The notes under the pieces were generated by a model. That model had not been told where the DNA came from. It did not search any database and saw nothing but the letters and a program-made list of their open reading frames with translations. A program made the position numbers and the translations under genes. From assembly GCA_951802425.1 (NCBI GenBank), contig OX637804.1, positions 2,728,001 to 2,792,000 on the forward strand: a DNA stretch of 64,000 bases. The letters run 5' to 3'. The stretch's first letter is position 1. Each line of letters begins with the position of its first letter. This DNA comes from Clavaria fumosa (Eukaryota > Basidiomycota > Agaricomycetes > Agaricales > Clavariaceae). Positions 22,201-37,200 of the stretch are shown here, piece by piece.

Positions 22201-25200
22201 ACAAGTTTGTACTTGTGGTGGCACCTAAATCAAATGGGATCACATTGAAAGATTGAGTATAGTGCATGAATAATACACCCTGACTTTGTTTCAATTACTC
22301 TGCCACATCCAGGACTACAGTTGCCTTCCTACAAACCTAAACAACACAAGTACCCATACAAGTTTGCAAGCCTCACAGCACAAGATCTAACCGTGAAAAT
22401 CTCTTGAAATTGATCATGGATGCTCTAAATGATGACCACTATCATATAACATGCTAAACAGACTAAACTGTTTTTCTGCGAATGGTCCCTTGTTGCTCCT
22501 ATCCTAACAGCATAGTCCTTGTGCAGATGGAGCATCTGCGCTTTCTTTCACTGCAAGCTAACCACTCAAGCTAGTCTTTTGAAATTTTGTGTGCCTATAT
22601 CTACCCCTCTAATCCTCAATTTCCATGGTTTACATTTTCCCCAAACTTATTTCCCAATGCATGCCAGAGCTGCTGACCAAACCAGTCAAAATTCTCCCAT
22701 TTATCAAAACCAACCATAGGATTCCAAAACAAATGGAATGCTATACTGGGCCATCCCATACCTATCATATTCCATCCCTCTCTCTCCCCTCCCATCACCC
22801 ACAAAGCAACAATTCCAGCATATAGTCAGAATCCAGTTCTCACATCCTCACACAAGTTTGTACTTGTGGTGGCACCTAAATCAAATGGGATCACATTGAA
22901 AGATTGAGTATAGTGCATGAATAATACACCCTGACTTTGTTTCAATTACTCTGCCACATCCAGGACTACAGTTGCCTTCCTACAAACCTAAACAACACAA
23001 GTACCCATACAAGTTTGCAAGCCTCACAGCACAAGATCTAACCGTGAAAATCTCTTGAAATTGATCATGGATGCTCTAAATGATGACCACTATCATATAA
23101 CATGCTAAACAGACTAAACTGTTTTTCTGCGAATGGTCCCTTGTTGCTCCTATCCTAACAGCATAGTCCTTGTGCAGATGGAGCATCTGCGCTTTCTTTC
23201 ACTGCAAGCTAACCACTCAAGCTAGTCTTTTGAAATTTTGTGTGCCTATATCTACCCCTCTAATCCTCAATTTCCATGGTTTACATTTTCCCCAAACTTA
23301 TTTCCCAATGCATGCCAGAGCTGCTGACCAAACCAGTCAAAATTCTCCCATTTATCAAAACCAACCATAGGATTCCAAAACAAATGGAATGCTATACTGG
23401 GCCATCCCATACCTATCATATTCCATCCCTCTCTCTCCCCTCCCATCACCCACAAAGCAACAATTCCAGCATATAGTCAGAATCCAGTTCTCACATCCTC
23501 ACACAAGTTTGTACTTGTGGTGGCACCTAAATCAAATGGGATCACATTGAAAGATTGAGTATAGTGCATGAATAATACACCCTGACTTTGTTTCAATTAC
23601 TCTGCCACATCCAGGACTACAGTTGCCTTCCTACAAACCTAAACAACACAAGTACCCATACAAGTTTGCAAGCCTCACAGCACAAGATCTAACCGTGAAA
23701 ATCTCTTGAAATTGATCATGGATGCTCTAAATGATGACCACTATCATATAACATGCTAAACAGACTAAACTGTTTTTCTGCGAATGGTCCCTTGTTGCTC
23801 CTATCCTAACAGCATAGTCCTTGTGCAGATGGAGCATCTGCGCTTTCTTTCACTGCAAGCTAACCACTCAAGCTAGTCTTTTGAAATTTTGTGTGCCTAT
23901 ATCTACCCCTCTAATCCTCAATTTCCATGGTTTACATTTTCCCCAAACTTATTTCCCAATGCATGCCAGAGCTGCTGACCAAACCAGTCAAAATTCTCCC
24001 ATTTATCAAAACCAACCATAGGATTCCAAAACAAATGGAATGCTATACTGGGCCATCCCATACCTATCATATTCCATCCCTCTCTCTCCCCTCCCATCAC
24101 CCACAAAGCAACAATTCCAGCATATAGTCAGAATCCAGTTCTCACATCCTCACACAAGTTTGTACTTGTGGTGGCACCTAAATCAAATGGGATCACATTG
24201 AAAGATTGAGTATAGTGCATGAATAATACACCCTGACTTTGTTTCAATTACTCTGCCACATCCAGGACTACAGTTGCCTTCCTACAAACCTAAACAACAC
24301 AAGTACCCATACAAGTTTGCAAGCCTCACAGCACAAGATCTAACCGTGAAAATCTCTTGAAATTGATCATGGATGCTCTAAATGATGACCACTATCATAT
24401 AACATGCTAAACAGACTAAACTGTTTTTCTGCGAATGGTCCCTTGTTGCTCCTATCCTAACAGCATAGTCCTTGTGCAGATGGAGCATCTGCGCTTTCTT
24501 TCACTGCAAGCTAACCACTCAAGCTAGTCTTTTGAAATTTTGTGTGCCTATATCTACCCCTCTAATCCTCAATTTCCATGGTTTACATTTTCCCCAAACT
24601 TATTTCCCAATGCATGCCAGAGCTGCTGACCAAACCAGTCAAAATTCTCCCATTTATCAAAACCAACCATAGGATTCCAAAACAAATGGAATGCTATACT
24701 GGGCCATCCCATACCTATCATATTCCATCCCTCTCTCTCCCCTCCCATCACCCACAAAGCAACAATTCCAGCATATAGTCAGAATCCAGTTCTCACATCC
24801 TCACACAAGTTTGTACTTGTGGTGGCACCTAAATCAAATGGGATCACATTGAAAGATTGAGTATAGTGCATGAATAATACACCCTGACTTTGTTTCAATT
24901 ACTCTGCCACATCCAGGACTACAGTTGCCTTCCTACAAACCTAAACAACACAAGTACCCATACAAGTTTGCAAGCCTCACAGCACAAGATCTAACCGTGA
25001 AAATCTCTTGAAATTGATCATGGATGCTCTAAATGATGACCACTATCATATAACATGCTAAACAGACTAAACTGTTTTTCTGCGAATGGTCCCTTGTTGC
25101 TCCTATCCTAACAGCATAGTCCTTGTGCAGATGGAGCATCTGCGCTTTCTTTCACTGCAAGCTAACCACTCAAGCTAGTCTTTTGAAATTTTGTGTGCCT

Positions 25201-28200
25201 ATATCTACCCCTCTAATCCTCAATTTCCATGGTTTACATTTTCCCCAAACTTATTTCCCAATGCATGCCAGAGCTGCTGACCAAACCAGTCAAAATTCTC
25301 CCATTTATCAAAACCAACCATAGGATTCCAAAACAAATGGAATGCTATACTGGGCCATCCCATACCTATCATATTCCATCCCTCTCTCTCCCCTCCCATC
25401 ACCCACAAAGCAACAATTCCAGCATATAGTCAGAATCCAGTTCTCACATCCTCACACAAGTTTGTACTTGTGGTGGCACCTAAATCAAATGGGATCACAT
25501 TGAAAGATTGAGTATAGTGCATGAATAATACACCCTGACTTTGTTTCAATTACTCTGCCACATCCAGGACTACAGTTGCCTTCCTACAAACCTAAACAAC
25601 ACAAGTACCCATACAAGTTTGCAAGCCTCACAGCACAAGATCTAACCGTGAAAATCTCTTGAAATTGATCATGGATGCTCTAAATGATGACCACTATCAT
25701 ATAACATGCTAAACAGACTAAACTGTTTTTCTGCGAATGGTCCCTTGTTGCTCCTATCCTAACAGCATAGTCCTTGTGCAGATGGAGCATCTGCGCTTTC
25801 TTTCACTGCAAGCTAACCACTCAAGCTAGTCTTTTGAAATTTTGTGTGCCTATATCTACCCCTCTAATCCTCAATTTCCATGGTTTACATTTTCCCCAAA
25901 CTTATTTCCCAATGCATGCCAGAGCTGCTGACCAAACCAGTCAAAATTCTCCCATTTATCAAAACCAACCATAGGATTCCAAAACAAATGGAATGCTATA
26001 CTGGGCCATCCCATACCTATCATATTCCATCCCTCTCTCTCCCCTCCCATCACCCACAAAGCAACAATTCCAGCATATAGTCAGAATCCAGTTCTCACAT
26101 CCTCACACAAGTTTGTACTTGTGGTGGCACCTAAATCAAATGGGATCACATTGAAAGATTGAGTATAGTGCATGAATAATACACCCTGACTTTGTTTCAA
26201 TTACTCTGCCACATCCAGGACTACAGTTGCCTTCCTACAAACCTAAACAACACAAGTACCCATACAAGTTTGCAAGCCTCACAGCACAAGATCTAACCGT
26301 GAAAATCTCTTGAAATTGATCATGGATGCTCTAAATGATGACCACTATCATATAACATGCTAAACAGACTAAACTGTTTTTCTGCGAATGGTCCCTTGTT
26401 GCTCCTATCCTAACAGCATAGTCCTTGTGCAGATGGAGCATCTGCGCTTTCTTTCACTGCAAGCTAACCACTCAAGCTAGTCTTTTGAAATTTTGTGTGC
26501 CTATATCTACCCCTCTAATCCTCAATTTCCATGGTTTACATTTTCCCCAAACTTATTTCCCAATGCATGCCAGAGCTGCTGACCAAACCAGTCAAAATTC
26601 TCCCATTTATCAAAACCAACCATAGGATTCCAAAACAAATGGAATGCTATACTGGGCCATCCCATACCTATCATATTCCATCCCTCTCTCTCCCCTCCCA
26701 TCACCCACAAAGCAACAATTCCAGCATATAGTCAGAATCCAGTTCTCACATCCTCACACAAGTTTGTACTTGTGGTGGCACCTAAATCAAATGGGATCAC
26801 ATTGAAAGATTGAGTATAGTGCATGAATAATACACCCTGACTTTGTTTCAATTACTCTGCCACATCCAGGACTACAGTTGCCTTCCTACAAACCTAAACA
26901 ACACAAGTACCCATACAAGTTTGCAAGCCTCACAGCACAAGATCTAACCGTGAAAATCTCTTGAAATTGATCATGGATGCTCTAAATGATGACCACTATC
27001 ATATAACATGCTAAACAGACTAAACTGTTTTTCTGCGAATGGTCCCTTGTTGCTCCTATCCTAACAGCATAGTCCTTGTGCAGATGGAGCATCTGCGCTT
27101 TCTTTCACTGCAAGCTAACCACTCAAGCTAGTCTTTTGAAATTTTGTGTGCCTATATCTACCCCTCTAATCCTCAATTTCCATGGTTTACATTTTCCCCA
27201 AACTTATTTCCCAATGCATGCCAGAGCTGCTGACCAAACCAGTCAAAATTCTCCCATTTATCAAAACCAACCATAGGATTCCAAAACAAATGGAATGCTA
27301 TACTGGGCCATCCCATACCTATCATATTCCATCCCTCTCTCTCCCCTCCCATCACCCACAAAGCAACAATTCCAGCATATAGTCAGAATCCAGTTCTCAC
27401 ATCCTCACACAAGTTTGTACTTGTGGTGGCACCTAAATCAAATGGGATCACATTGAAAGATTGAGTATAGTGCATGAATAATACACCCTGACTTTGTTTC
27501 AATTACTCTGCCACATCCAGGACTACAGTTGCCTTCCTACAAACCTAAACAACACAAGTACCCATACAAGTTTGCAAGCCTCACAGCACAAGATCTAACC
27601 GTGAAAATCTCTTGAAATTGATCATGGATGCTCTAAATGATGACCACTATCATATAACATGCTAAACAGACTAAACTGTTTTTCTGCGAATGGTCCCTTG
27701 TTGCTCCTATCCTAACAGCATAGTCCTTGTGCAGATGGAGCATCTGCGCTTTCTTTCACTGCAAGCTAACCACTCAAGCTAGTCTTTTGAAATTTTGTGT
27801 GCCTATATCTACCCCTCTAATCCTCAATTTCCATGGTTTACATTTTCCCCAAACTTATTTCCCAATGCATGCCAGAGCTGCTGACCAAACCAGTCAAAAT
27901 TCTCCCATTTATCAAAACCAACCATAGGATTCCAAAACAAATGGAATGCTATACTGGGCCATCCCATACCTATCATATTCCATCCCTCTCTCTCCCCTCC
28001 CATCACCCACAAAGCAACAATTCCAGCATATAGTCAGAATCCAGTTCTCACATCCTCACACAAGTTTGTACTTGTGGTGGCACCTAAATCAAATGGGATC
28101 ACATTGAAAGATTGAGTATAGTGCATGAATAATACACCCTGACTTTGTTTCAATTACTCTGCCACATCCAGGACTACAGTTGCCTTCCTACAAACCTAAA

Positions 28201-31200
28201 CAACACAAGTACCCATACAAGTTTGCAAGCCTCACAGCACAAGATCTAACCGTGAAAATCTCTTGAAATTGATCATGGATGCTCTAAATGATGACCACTA
28301 TCATATAACATGCTAAACAGACTAAACTGTTTTTCTGCGAATGGTCCCTTGTTGCTCCTATCCTAACAGCATAGTCCTTGTGCAGATGGAGCATCTGCGC
28401 TTTCTTTCACTGCAAGCTAACCACTCAAGCTAGTCTTTTGAAATTTTGTGTGCCTATATCTACCCCTCTAATCCTCAATTTCCATGGTTTACATTTTCCC
28501 CAAACTTATTTCCCAATGCATGCCAGAGCTGCTGACCAAACCAGTCAAAATTCTCCCATTTATCAAAACCAACCATAGGATTCCAAAACAAATGGAATGC
28601 TATACTGGGCCATCCCATACCTATCATATTCCATCCCTCTCTCTCCCCTCCCATCACCCACAAAGCAACAATTCCAGCATATAGTCAGAATCCAGTTCTC
28701 ACATCCTCACACAAGTTTGTACTTGTGGTGGCACCTAAATCAAATGGGATCACATTGAAAGATTGAGTATAGTGCATGAATAATACACCCTGACTTTGTT
28801 TCAATTACTCTGCCACATCCAGGACTACAGTTGCCTTCCTACAAACCTAAACAACACAAGTACCCATACAAGTTTGCAAGCCTCACAGCACAAGATCTAA
28901 CCGTGAAAATCTCTTGAAATTGATCATGGATGCTCTAAATGATGACCACTATCATATAACATGCTAAACAGACTAAACTGTTTTTCTGCGAATGGTCCCT
29001 TGTTGCTCCTATCCTAACAGCATAGTCCTTGTGCAGATGGAGCATCTGCGCTTTCTTTCACTGCAAGCTAACCACTCAAGCTAGTCTTTTGAAATTTTGT
29101 GTGCCTATATCTACCCCTCTAATCCTCAATTTCCATGGTTTACATTTTCCCCAAACTTATTTCCCAATGCATGCCAGAGCTGCTGACCAAACCAGTCAAA
29201 ATTCTCCCATTTATCAAAACCAACCATAGGATTCCAAAACAAATGGAATGCTATACTGGGCCATCCCATACCTATCATATTCCATCCCTCTCTCTCCCCT
29301 CCCATCACCCACAAAGCAACAATTCCAGCATATAGTCAGAATCCAGTTCTCACATCCTCACACAAGTTTGTACTTGTGGTGGCACCTAAATCAAATGGGA
29401 TCACATTGAAAGATTGAGTATAGTGCATGAATAATACACCCTGACTTTGTTTCAATTACTCTGCCACATCCAGGACTACAGTTGCCTTCCTACAAACCTA
29501 AACAACACAAGTACCCATACAAGTTTGCAAGCCTCACAGCACAAGATCTAACCGTGAAAATCTCTTGAAATTGATCATGGATGCTCTAAATGATGACCAC
29601 TATCATATAACATGCTAAACAGACTAAACTGTTTTTCTGCGAATGGTCCCTTGTTGCTCCTATCCTAACAGCATAGTCCTTGTGCAGATGGAGCATCTGC
29701 GCTTTCTTTCACTGCAAGCTAACCACTCAAGCTAGTCTTTTGAAATTTTGTGTGCCTATATCTACCCCTCTAATCCTCAATTTCCATGGTTTACATTTTC
29801 CCCAAACTTATTTCCCAATGCATGCCAGAGCTGCTGACCAAACCAGTCAAAATTCTCCCATTTATCAAAACCAACCATAGGATTCCAAAACAAATGGAAT
29901 GCTATACTGGGCCATCCCATACCTATCATATTCCATCCCTCTCTCTCCCCTCCCATCACCCACAAAGCAACAATTCCAGCATATAGTCAGAATCCAGTTC
30001 TCACATCCTCACACAAGTTTGTACTTGTGGTGGCACCTAAATCAAATGGGATCACATTGAAAGATTGAGTATAGTGCATGAATAATACACCCTGACTTTG
30101 TTTCAATTACTCTGCCACATCCAGGACTACAGTTGCCTTCCTACAAACCTAAACAACACAAGTACCCATACAAGTTTGCAAGCCTCACAGCACAAGATCT
30201 AACCGTGAAAATCTCTTGAAATTGATCATGGATGCTCTAAATGATGACCACTATCATATAACATGCTAAACAGACTAAACTGTTTTTCTGCGAATGGTCC
30301 CTTGTTGCTCCTATCCTAACAGCATAGTCCTTGTGCAGATGGAGCATCTGCGCTTTCTTTCACTGCAAGCTAACCACTCAAGCTAGTCTTTTGAAATTTT
30401 GTGTGCCTATATCTACCCCTCTAATCCTCAATTTCCATGGTTTACATTTTCCCCAAACTTATTTCCCAATGCATGCCAGAGCTGCTGACCAAACCAGTCA
30501 AAATTCTCCCATTTATCAAAACCAACCATAGGATTCCAAAACAAATGGAATGCTATACTGGGCCATCCCATACCTATCATATTCCATCCCTCTCTCTCCC
30601 CTCCCATCACCCACAAAGCAACAATTCCAGCATATAGTCAGAATCCAGTTCTCACATCCTCACACAAGTTTGTACTTGTGGTGGCACCTAAATCAAATGG
30701 GATCACATTGAAAGATTGAGTATAGTGCATGAATAATACACCCTGACTTTGTTTCAATTACTCTGCCACATCCAGGACTACAGTTGCCTTCCTACAAACC
30801 TAAACAACACAAGTACCCATACAAGTTTGCAAGCCTCACAGCACAAGATCTAACCGTGAAAATCTCTTGAAATTGATCATGGATGCTCTAAATGATGACC
30901 ACTATCATATAACATGCTAAACAGACTAAACTGTTTTTCTGCGAATGGTCCCTTGTTGCTCCTATCCTAACAGCATAGTCCTTGTGCAGATGGAGCATCT
31001 GCGCTTTCTTTCACTGCAAGCTAACCACTCAAGCTAGTCTTTTGAAATTTTGTGTGCCTATATCTACCCCTCTAATCCTCAATTTCCATGGTTTACATTT
31101 TCCCCAAACTTATTTCCCAATGCATGCCAGAGCTGCTGACCAAACCAGTCAAAATTCTCCCATTTATCAAAACCAACCATAGGATTCCAAAACAAATGGA

Positions 31201-34200
31201 ATGCTATACTGGGCCATCCCATACCTATCATATTCCATCCCTCTCTCTCCCCTCCCATCACCCACAAAGCAACAATTCCAGCATATAGTCAGAATCCAGT
31301 TCTCACATCCTCACACAAGTTTGTACTTGTGGTGGCACCTAAATCAAATGGGATCACATTGAAAGATTGAGTATAGTGCATGAATAATACACCCTGACTT
31401 TGTTTCAATTACTCTGCCACATCCAGGACTACAGTTGCCTTCCTACAAACCTAAACAACACAAGTACCCATACAAGTTTGCAAGCCTCACAGCACAAGAT
31501 CTAACCGTGAAAATCTCTTGAAATTGATCATGGATGCTCTAAATGATGACCACTATCATATAACATGCTAAACAGACTAAACTGTTTTTCTGCGAATGGT
31601 CCCTTGTTGCTCCTATCCTAACAGCATAGTCCTTGTGCAGATGGAGCATCTGCGCTTTCTTTCACTGCAAGCTAACCACTCAAGCTAGTCTTTTGAAATT
31701 TTGTGTGCCTATATCTACCCCTCTAATCCTCAATTTCCATGGTTTACATTTTCCCCAAACTTATTTCCCAATGCATGCCAGAGCTGCTGACCAAACCAGT
31801 CAAAATTCTCCCATTTATCAAAACCAACCATAGGATTCCAAAACAAATGGAATGCTATACTGGGCCATCCCATACCTATCATATTCCATCCCTCTCTCTC
31901 CCCTCCCATCACCCACAAAGCAACAATTCCAGCATATAGTCAGAATCCAGTTCTCACATCCTCACACAAGTTTGTACTTGTGGTGGCACCTAAATCAAAT
32001 GGGATCACATTGAAAGATTGAGTATAGTGCATGAATAATACACCCTGACTTTGTTTCAATTACTCTGCCACATCCAGGACTACAGTTGCCTTCCTACAAA
32101 CCTAAACAACACAAGTACCCATACAAGTTTGCAAGCCTCACAGCACAAGATCTAACCGTGAAAATCTCTTGAAATTGATCATGGATGCTCTAAATGATGA
32201 CCACTATCATATAACATGCTAAACAGACTAAACTGTTTTTCTGCGAATGGTCCCTTGTTGCTCCTATCCTAACAGCATAGTCCTTGTGCAGATGGAGCAT
32301 CTGCGCTTTCTTTCACTGCAAGCTAACCACTCAAGCTAGTCTTTTGAAATTTTGTGTGCCTATATCTACCCCTCTAATCCTCAATTTCCATGGTTTACAT
32401 TTTCCCCAAACTTATTTCCCAATGCATGCCAGAGCTGCTGACCAAACCAGTCAAAATTCTCCCATTTATCAAAACCAACCATAGGATTCCAAAACAAATG
32501 GAATGCTATACTGGGCCATCCCATACCTATCATATTCCATCCCTCTCTCTCCCCTCCCATCACCCACAAAGCAACAATTCCAGCATATAGTCAGAATCCA
32601 GTTCTCACATCCTCACACAAGTTTGTACTTGTGGTGGCACCTAAATCAAATGGGATCACATTGAAAGATTGAGTATAGTGCATGAATAATACACCCTGAC
32701 TTTGTTTCAATTACTCTGCCACATCCAGGACTACAGTTGCCTTCCTACAAACCTAAACAACACAAGTACCCATACAAGTTTGCAAGCCTCACAGCACAAG
32801 ATCTAACCGTGAAAATCTCTTGAAATTGATCATGGATGCTCTAAATGATGACCACTATCATATAACATGCTAAACAGACTAAACTGTTTTTCTGCGAATG
32901 GTCCCTTGTTGCTCCTATCCTAACAGCATAGTCCTTGTGCAGATGGAGCATCTGCGCTTTCTTTCACTGCAAGCTAACCACTCAAGCTAGTCTTTTGAAA
33001 TTTTGTGTGCCTATATCTACCCCTCTAATCCTCAATTTCCATGGTTTACATTTTCCCCAAACTTATTTCCCAATGCATGCCAGAGCTGCTGACCAAACCA
33101 GTCAAAATTCTCCCATTTATCAAAACCAACCATAGGATTCCAAAACAAATGGAATGCTATACTGGGCCATCCCATACCTATCATATTCCATCCCTCTCTC
33201 TCCCCTCCCATCACCCACAAAGCAACAATTCCAGCATATAGTCAGAATCCAGTTCTCACATCCTCACACAAGTTTGTACTTGTGGTGGCACCTAAATCAA
33301 ATGGGATCACATTGAAAGATTGAGTATAGTGCATGAATAATACACCCTGACTTTGTTTCAATTACTCTGCCACATCCAGGACTACAGTTGCCTTCCTACA
33401 AACCTAAACAACACAAGTACCCATACAAGTTTGCAAGCCTCACAGCACAAGATCTAACCGTGAAAATCTCTTGAAATTGATCATGGATGCTCTAAATGAT
33501 GACCACTATCATATAACATGCTAAACAGACTAAACTGTTTTTCTGCGAATGGTCCCTTGTTGCTCCTATCCTAACAGCATAGTCCTTGTGCAGATGGAGC
33601 ATCTGCGCTTTCTTTCACTGCAAGCTAACCACTCAAGCTAGTCTTTTGAAATTTTGTGTGCCTATATCTACCCCTCTAATCCTCAATTTCCATGGTTTAC
33701 ATTTTCCCCAAACTTATTTCCCAATGCATGCCAGAGCTGCTGACCAAACCAGTCAAAATTCTCCCATTTATCAAAACCAACCATAGGATTCCAAAACAAA
33801 TGGAATGCTATACTGGGCCATCCCATACCTATCATATTCCATCCCTCTCTCTCCCCTCCCATCACCCACAAAGCAACAATTCCAGCATATAGTCAGAATC
33901 CAGTTCTCACATCCTCACACAAGTTTGTACTTGTGGTGGCACCTAAATCAAATGGGATCACATTGAAAGATTGAGTATAGTGCATGAATAATACACCCTG
34001 ACTTTGTTTCAATTACTCTGCCACATCCAGGACTACAGTTGCCTTCCTACAAACCTAAACAACACAAGTACCCATACAAGTTTGCAAGCCTCACAGCACA
34101 AGATCTAACCGTGAAAATCTCTTGAAATTGATCATGGATGCTCTAAATGATGACCACTATCATATAACATGCTAAACAGACTAAACTGTTTTTCTGCGAA

Positions 34201-37200
34201 TGGTCCCTTGTTGCTCCTATCCTAACAGCATAGTCCTTGTGCAGATGGAGCATCTGCGCTTTCTTTCACTGCAAGCTAACCACTCAAGCTAGTCTTTTGA
34301 AATTTTGTGTGCCTATATCTACCCCTCTAATCCTCAATTTCCATGGTTTACATTTTCCCCAAACTTATTTCCCAATGCATGCCAGAGCTGCTGACCAAAC
34401 CAGTCAAAATTCTCCCATTTATCAAAACCAACCATAGGATTCCAAAACAAATGGAATGCTATACTGGGCCATCCCATACCTATCATATTCCATCCCTCTC
34501 TCTCCCCTCCCATCACCCACAAAGCAACAATTCCAGCATATAGTCAGAATCCAGTTCTCACATCCTCACACAAGTTTGTACTTGTGGTGGCACCTAAATC
34601 AAATGGGATCACATTGAAAGATTGAGTATAGTGCATGAATAATACACCCTGACTTTGTTTCAATTACTCTGCCACATCCAGGACTACAGTTGCCTTCCTA
34701 CAAACCTAAACAACACAAGTACCCATACAAGTTTGCAAGCCTCACAGCACAAGATCTAACCGTGAAAATCTCTTGAAATTGATCATGGATGCTCTAAATG
34801 ATGACCACTATCATATAACATGCTAAACAGACTAAACTGTTTTTCTGCGAATGGTCCCTTGTTGCTCCTATCCTAACAGCATAGTCCTTGTGCAGATGGA
34901 GCATCTGCGCTTTCTTTCACTGCAAGCTAACCACTCAAGCTAGTCTTTTGAAATTTTGTGTGCCTATATCTACCCCTCTAATCCTCAATTTCCATGGTTT
35001 ACATTTTCCCCAAACTTATTTCCCAATGCATGCCAGAGCTGCTGACCAAACCAGTCAAAATTCTCCCATTTATCAAAACCAACCATAGGATTCCAAAACA
35101 AATGGAATGCTATACTGGGCCATCCCATACCTATCATATTCCATCCCTCTCTCTCCCCTCCCATCACCCACAAAGCAACAATTCCAGCATATAGTCAGAA
35201 TCCAGTTCTCACATCCTCACACAAGTTTGTACTTGTGGTGGCACCTAAATCAAATGGGATCACATTGAAAGATTGAGTATAGTGCATGAATAATACACCC
35301 TGACTTTGTTTCAATTACTCTGCCACATCCAGGACTACAGTTGCCTTCCTACAAACCTAAACAACACAAGTACCCATACAAGTTTGCAAGCCTCACAGCA
35401 CAAGATCTAACCGTGAAAATCTCTTGAAATTGATCATGGATGCTCTAAATGATGACCACTATCATATAACATGCTAAACAGACTAAACTGTTTTTCTGCG
35501 AATGGTCCCTTGTTGCTCCTATCCTAACAGCATAGTCCTTGTGCAGATGGAGCATCTGCGCTTTCTTTCACTGCAAGCTAACCACTCAAGCTAGTCTTTT
35601 GAAATTTTGTGTGCCTATATCTACCCCTCTAATCCTCAATTTCCATGGTTTACATTTTCCCCAAACTTATTTCCCAATGCATGCCAGAGCTGCTGACCAA
35701 ACCAGTCAAAATTCTCCCATTTATCAAAACCAACCATAGGATTCCAAAACAAATGGAATGCTATACTGGGCCATCCCATACCTATCATATTCCATCCCTC
35801 TCTCTCCCCTCCCATCACCCACAAAGCAACAATTCCAGCATATAGTCAGAATCCAGTTCTCACATCCTCACACAAGTTTGTACTTGTGGTGGCACCTAAA
35901 TCAAATGGGATCACATTGAAAGATTGAGTATAGTGCATGAATAATACACCCTGACTTTGTTTCAATTACTCTGCCACATCCAGGACTACAGTTGCCTTCC
36001 TACAAACCTAAACAACACAAGTACCCATACAAGTTTGCAAGCCTCACAGCACAAGATCTAACCGTGAAAATCTCTTGAAATTGATCATGGATGCTCTAAA
36101 TGATGACCACTATCATATAACATGCTAAACAGACTAAACTGTTTTTCTGCGAATGGTCCCTTGTTGCTCCTATCCTAACAGCATAGTCCTTGTGCAGATG
36201 GAGCATCTGCGCTTTCTTTCACTGCAAGCTAACCACTCAAGCTAGTCTTTTGAAATTTTGTGTGCCTATATCTACCCCTCTAATCCTCAATTTCCATGGT
36301 TTACATTTTCCCCAAACTTATTTCCCNNNNNNNNNNNNNNNNNNNNNNNNNNNNNNNNNNNNNNNNNNNNNNNNNNNNNNNNNNNNNNNNNNNNNNNNNN
36401 NNNNNNNNNNNNNNNNNNNNNNNNNNNNNNNNNNNNNNNNNNNNNNNNNNNNNNNNNNNNNNNNNNNNNNNNNNNNNNNNNNNNNNNNNNNNNNNNNNNN
36501 NNNNNNNNNNNNNNNNNNNNNNNNNNTCAAAACCAACCATAGGATTCCAAAACAAATGGAATGCTATACTGGGCCATCCCATACCTATCATATTCCATCC
36601 CTCTCTCTCCCCTCCCATCACCCACAAAGCAACAATTCCAGCATATAGTCAGAATCCAGTTCTCACATCCTCACACAAGTTTGTACTTGTGGTGGCACCT
36701 AAATCAAATGGGATCACATTGAAAGATTGAGTATAGTGCATGAATAATACACCCTGACTTTGTTTCAATTACTCTGCCACATCCAGGACTACAGTTGCCT
36801 TCCTACAAACCTAAACAACACAAGTACCCATACAAGTTTGCAAGCCTCACAGCACAAGATCTAACCGTGAAAATCTCTTGAAATTGATCATGGATGCTCT
36901 AAATGATGACCACTATCATATAACATGCTAAACAGACTAAACTGTTTTTCTGCGAATGGTCCCTTGTTGCTCCTATCCTAACAGCATAGTCCTTGTGCAG
37001 ATGGAGCATCTGCGCTTTCTTTCACTGCAAGCTAACCACTCAAGCTAGTCTTTTGAAATTTTGTGTGCCTATATCTACCCCTCTAATCCTCAATTTCCAT
37101 GGTTTACATTTTCCCCAAACTTATTTCCCAATGCATGCCAGAGCTGCTGACCAAACCAGTCAAAATTCTCCCATTTATCAAAACCAACCATAGGATTCCA

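Noticed and set aside
36190..36730. Longer frames of 72-152 aa across 36.2-36.7 kb
   Set aside because: They run through the 200-N gap and are artefacts.
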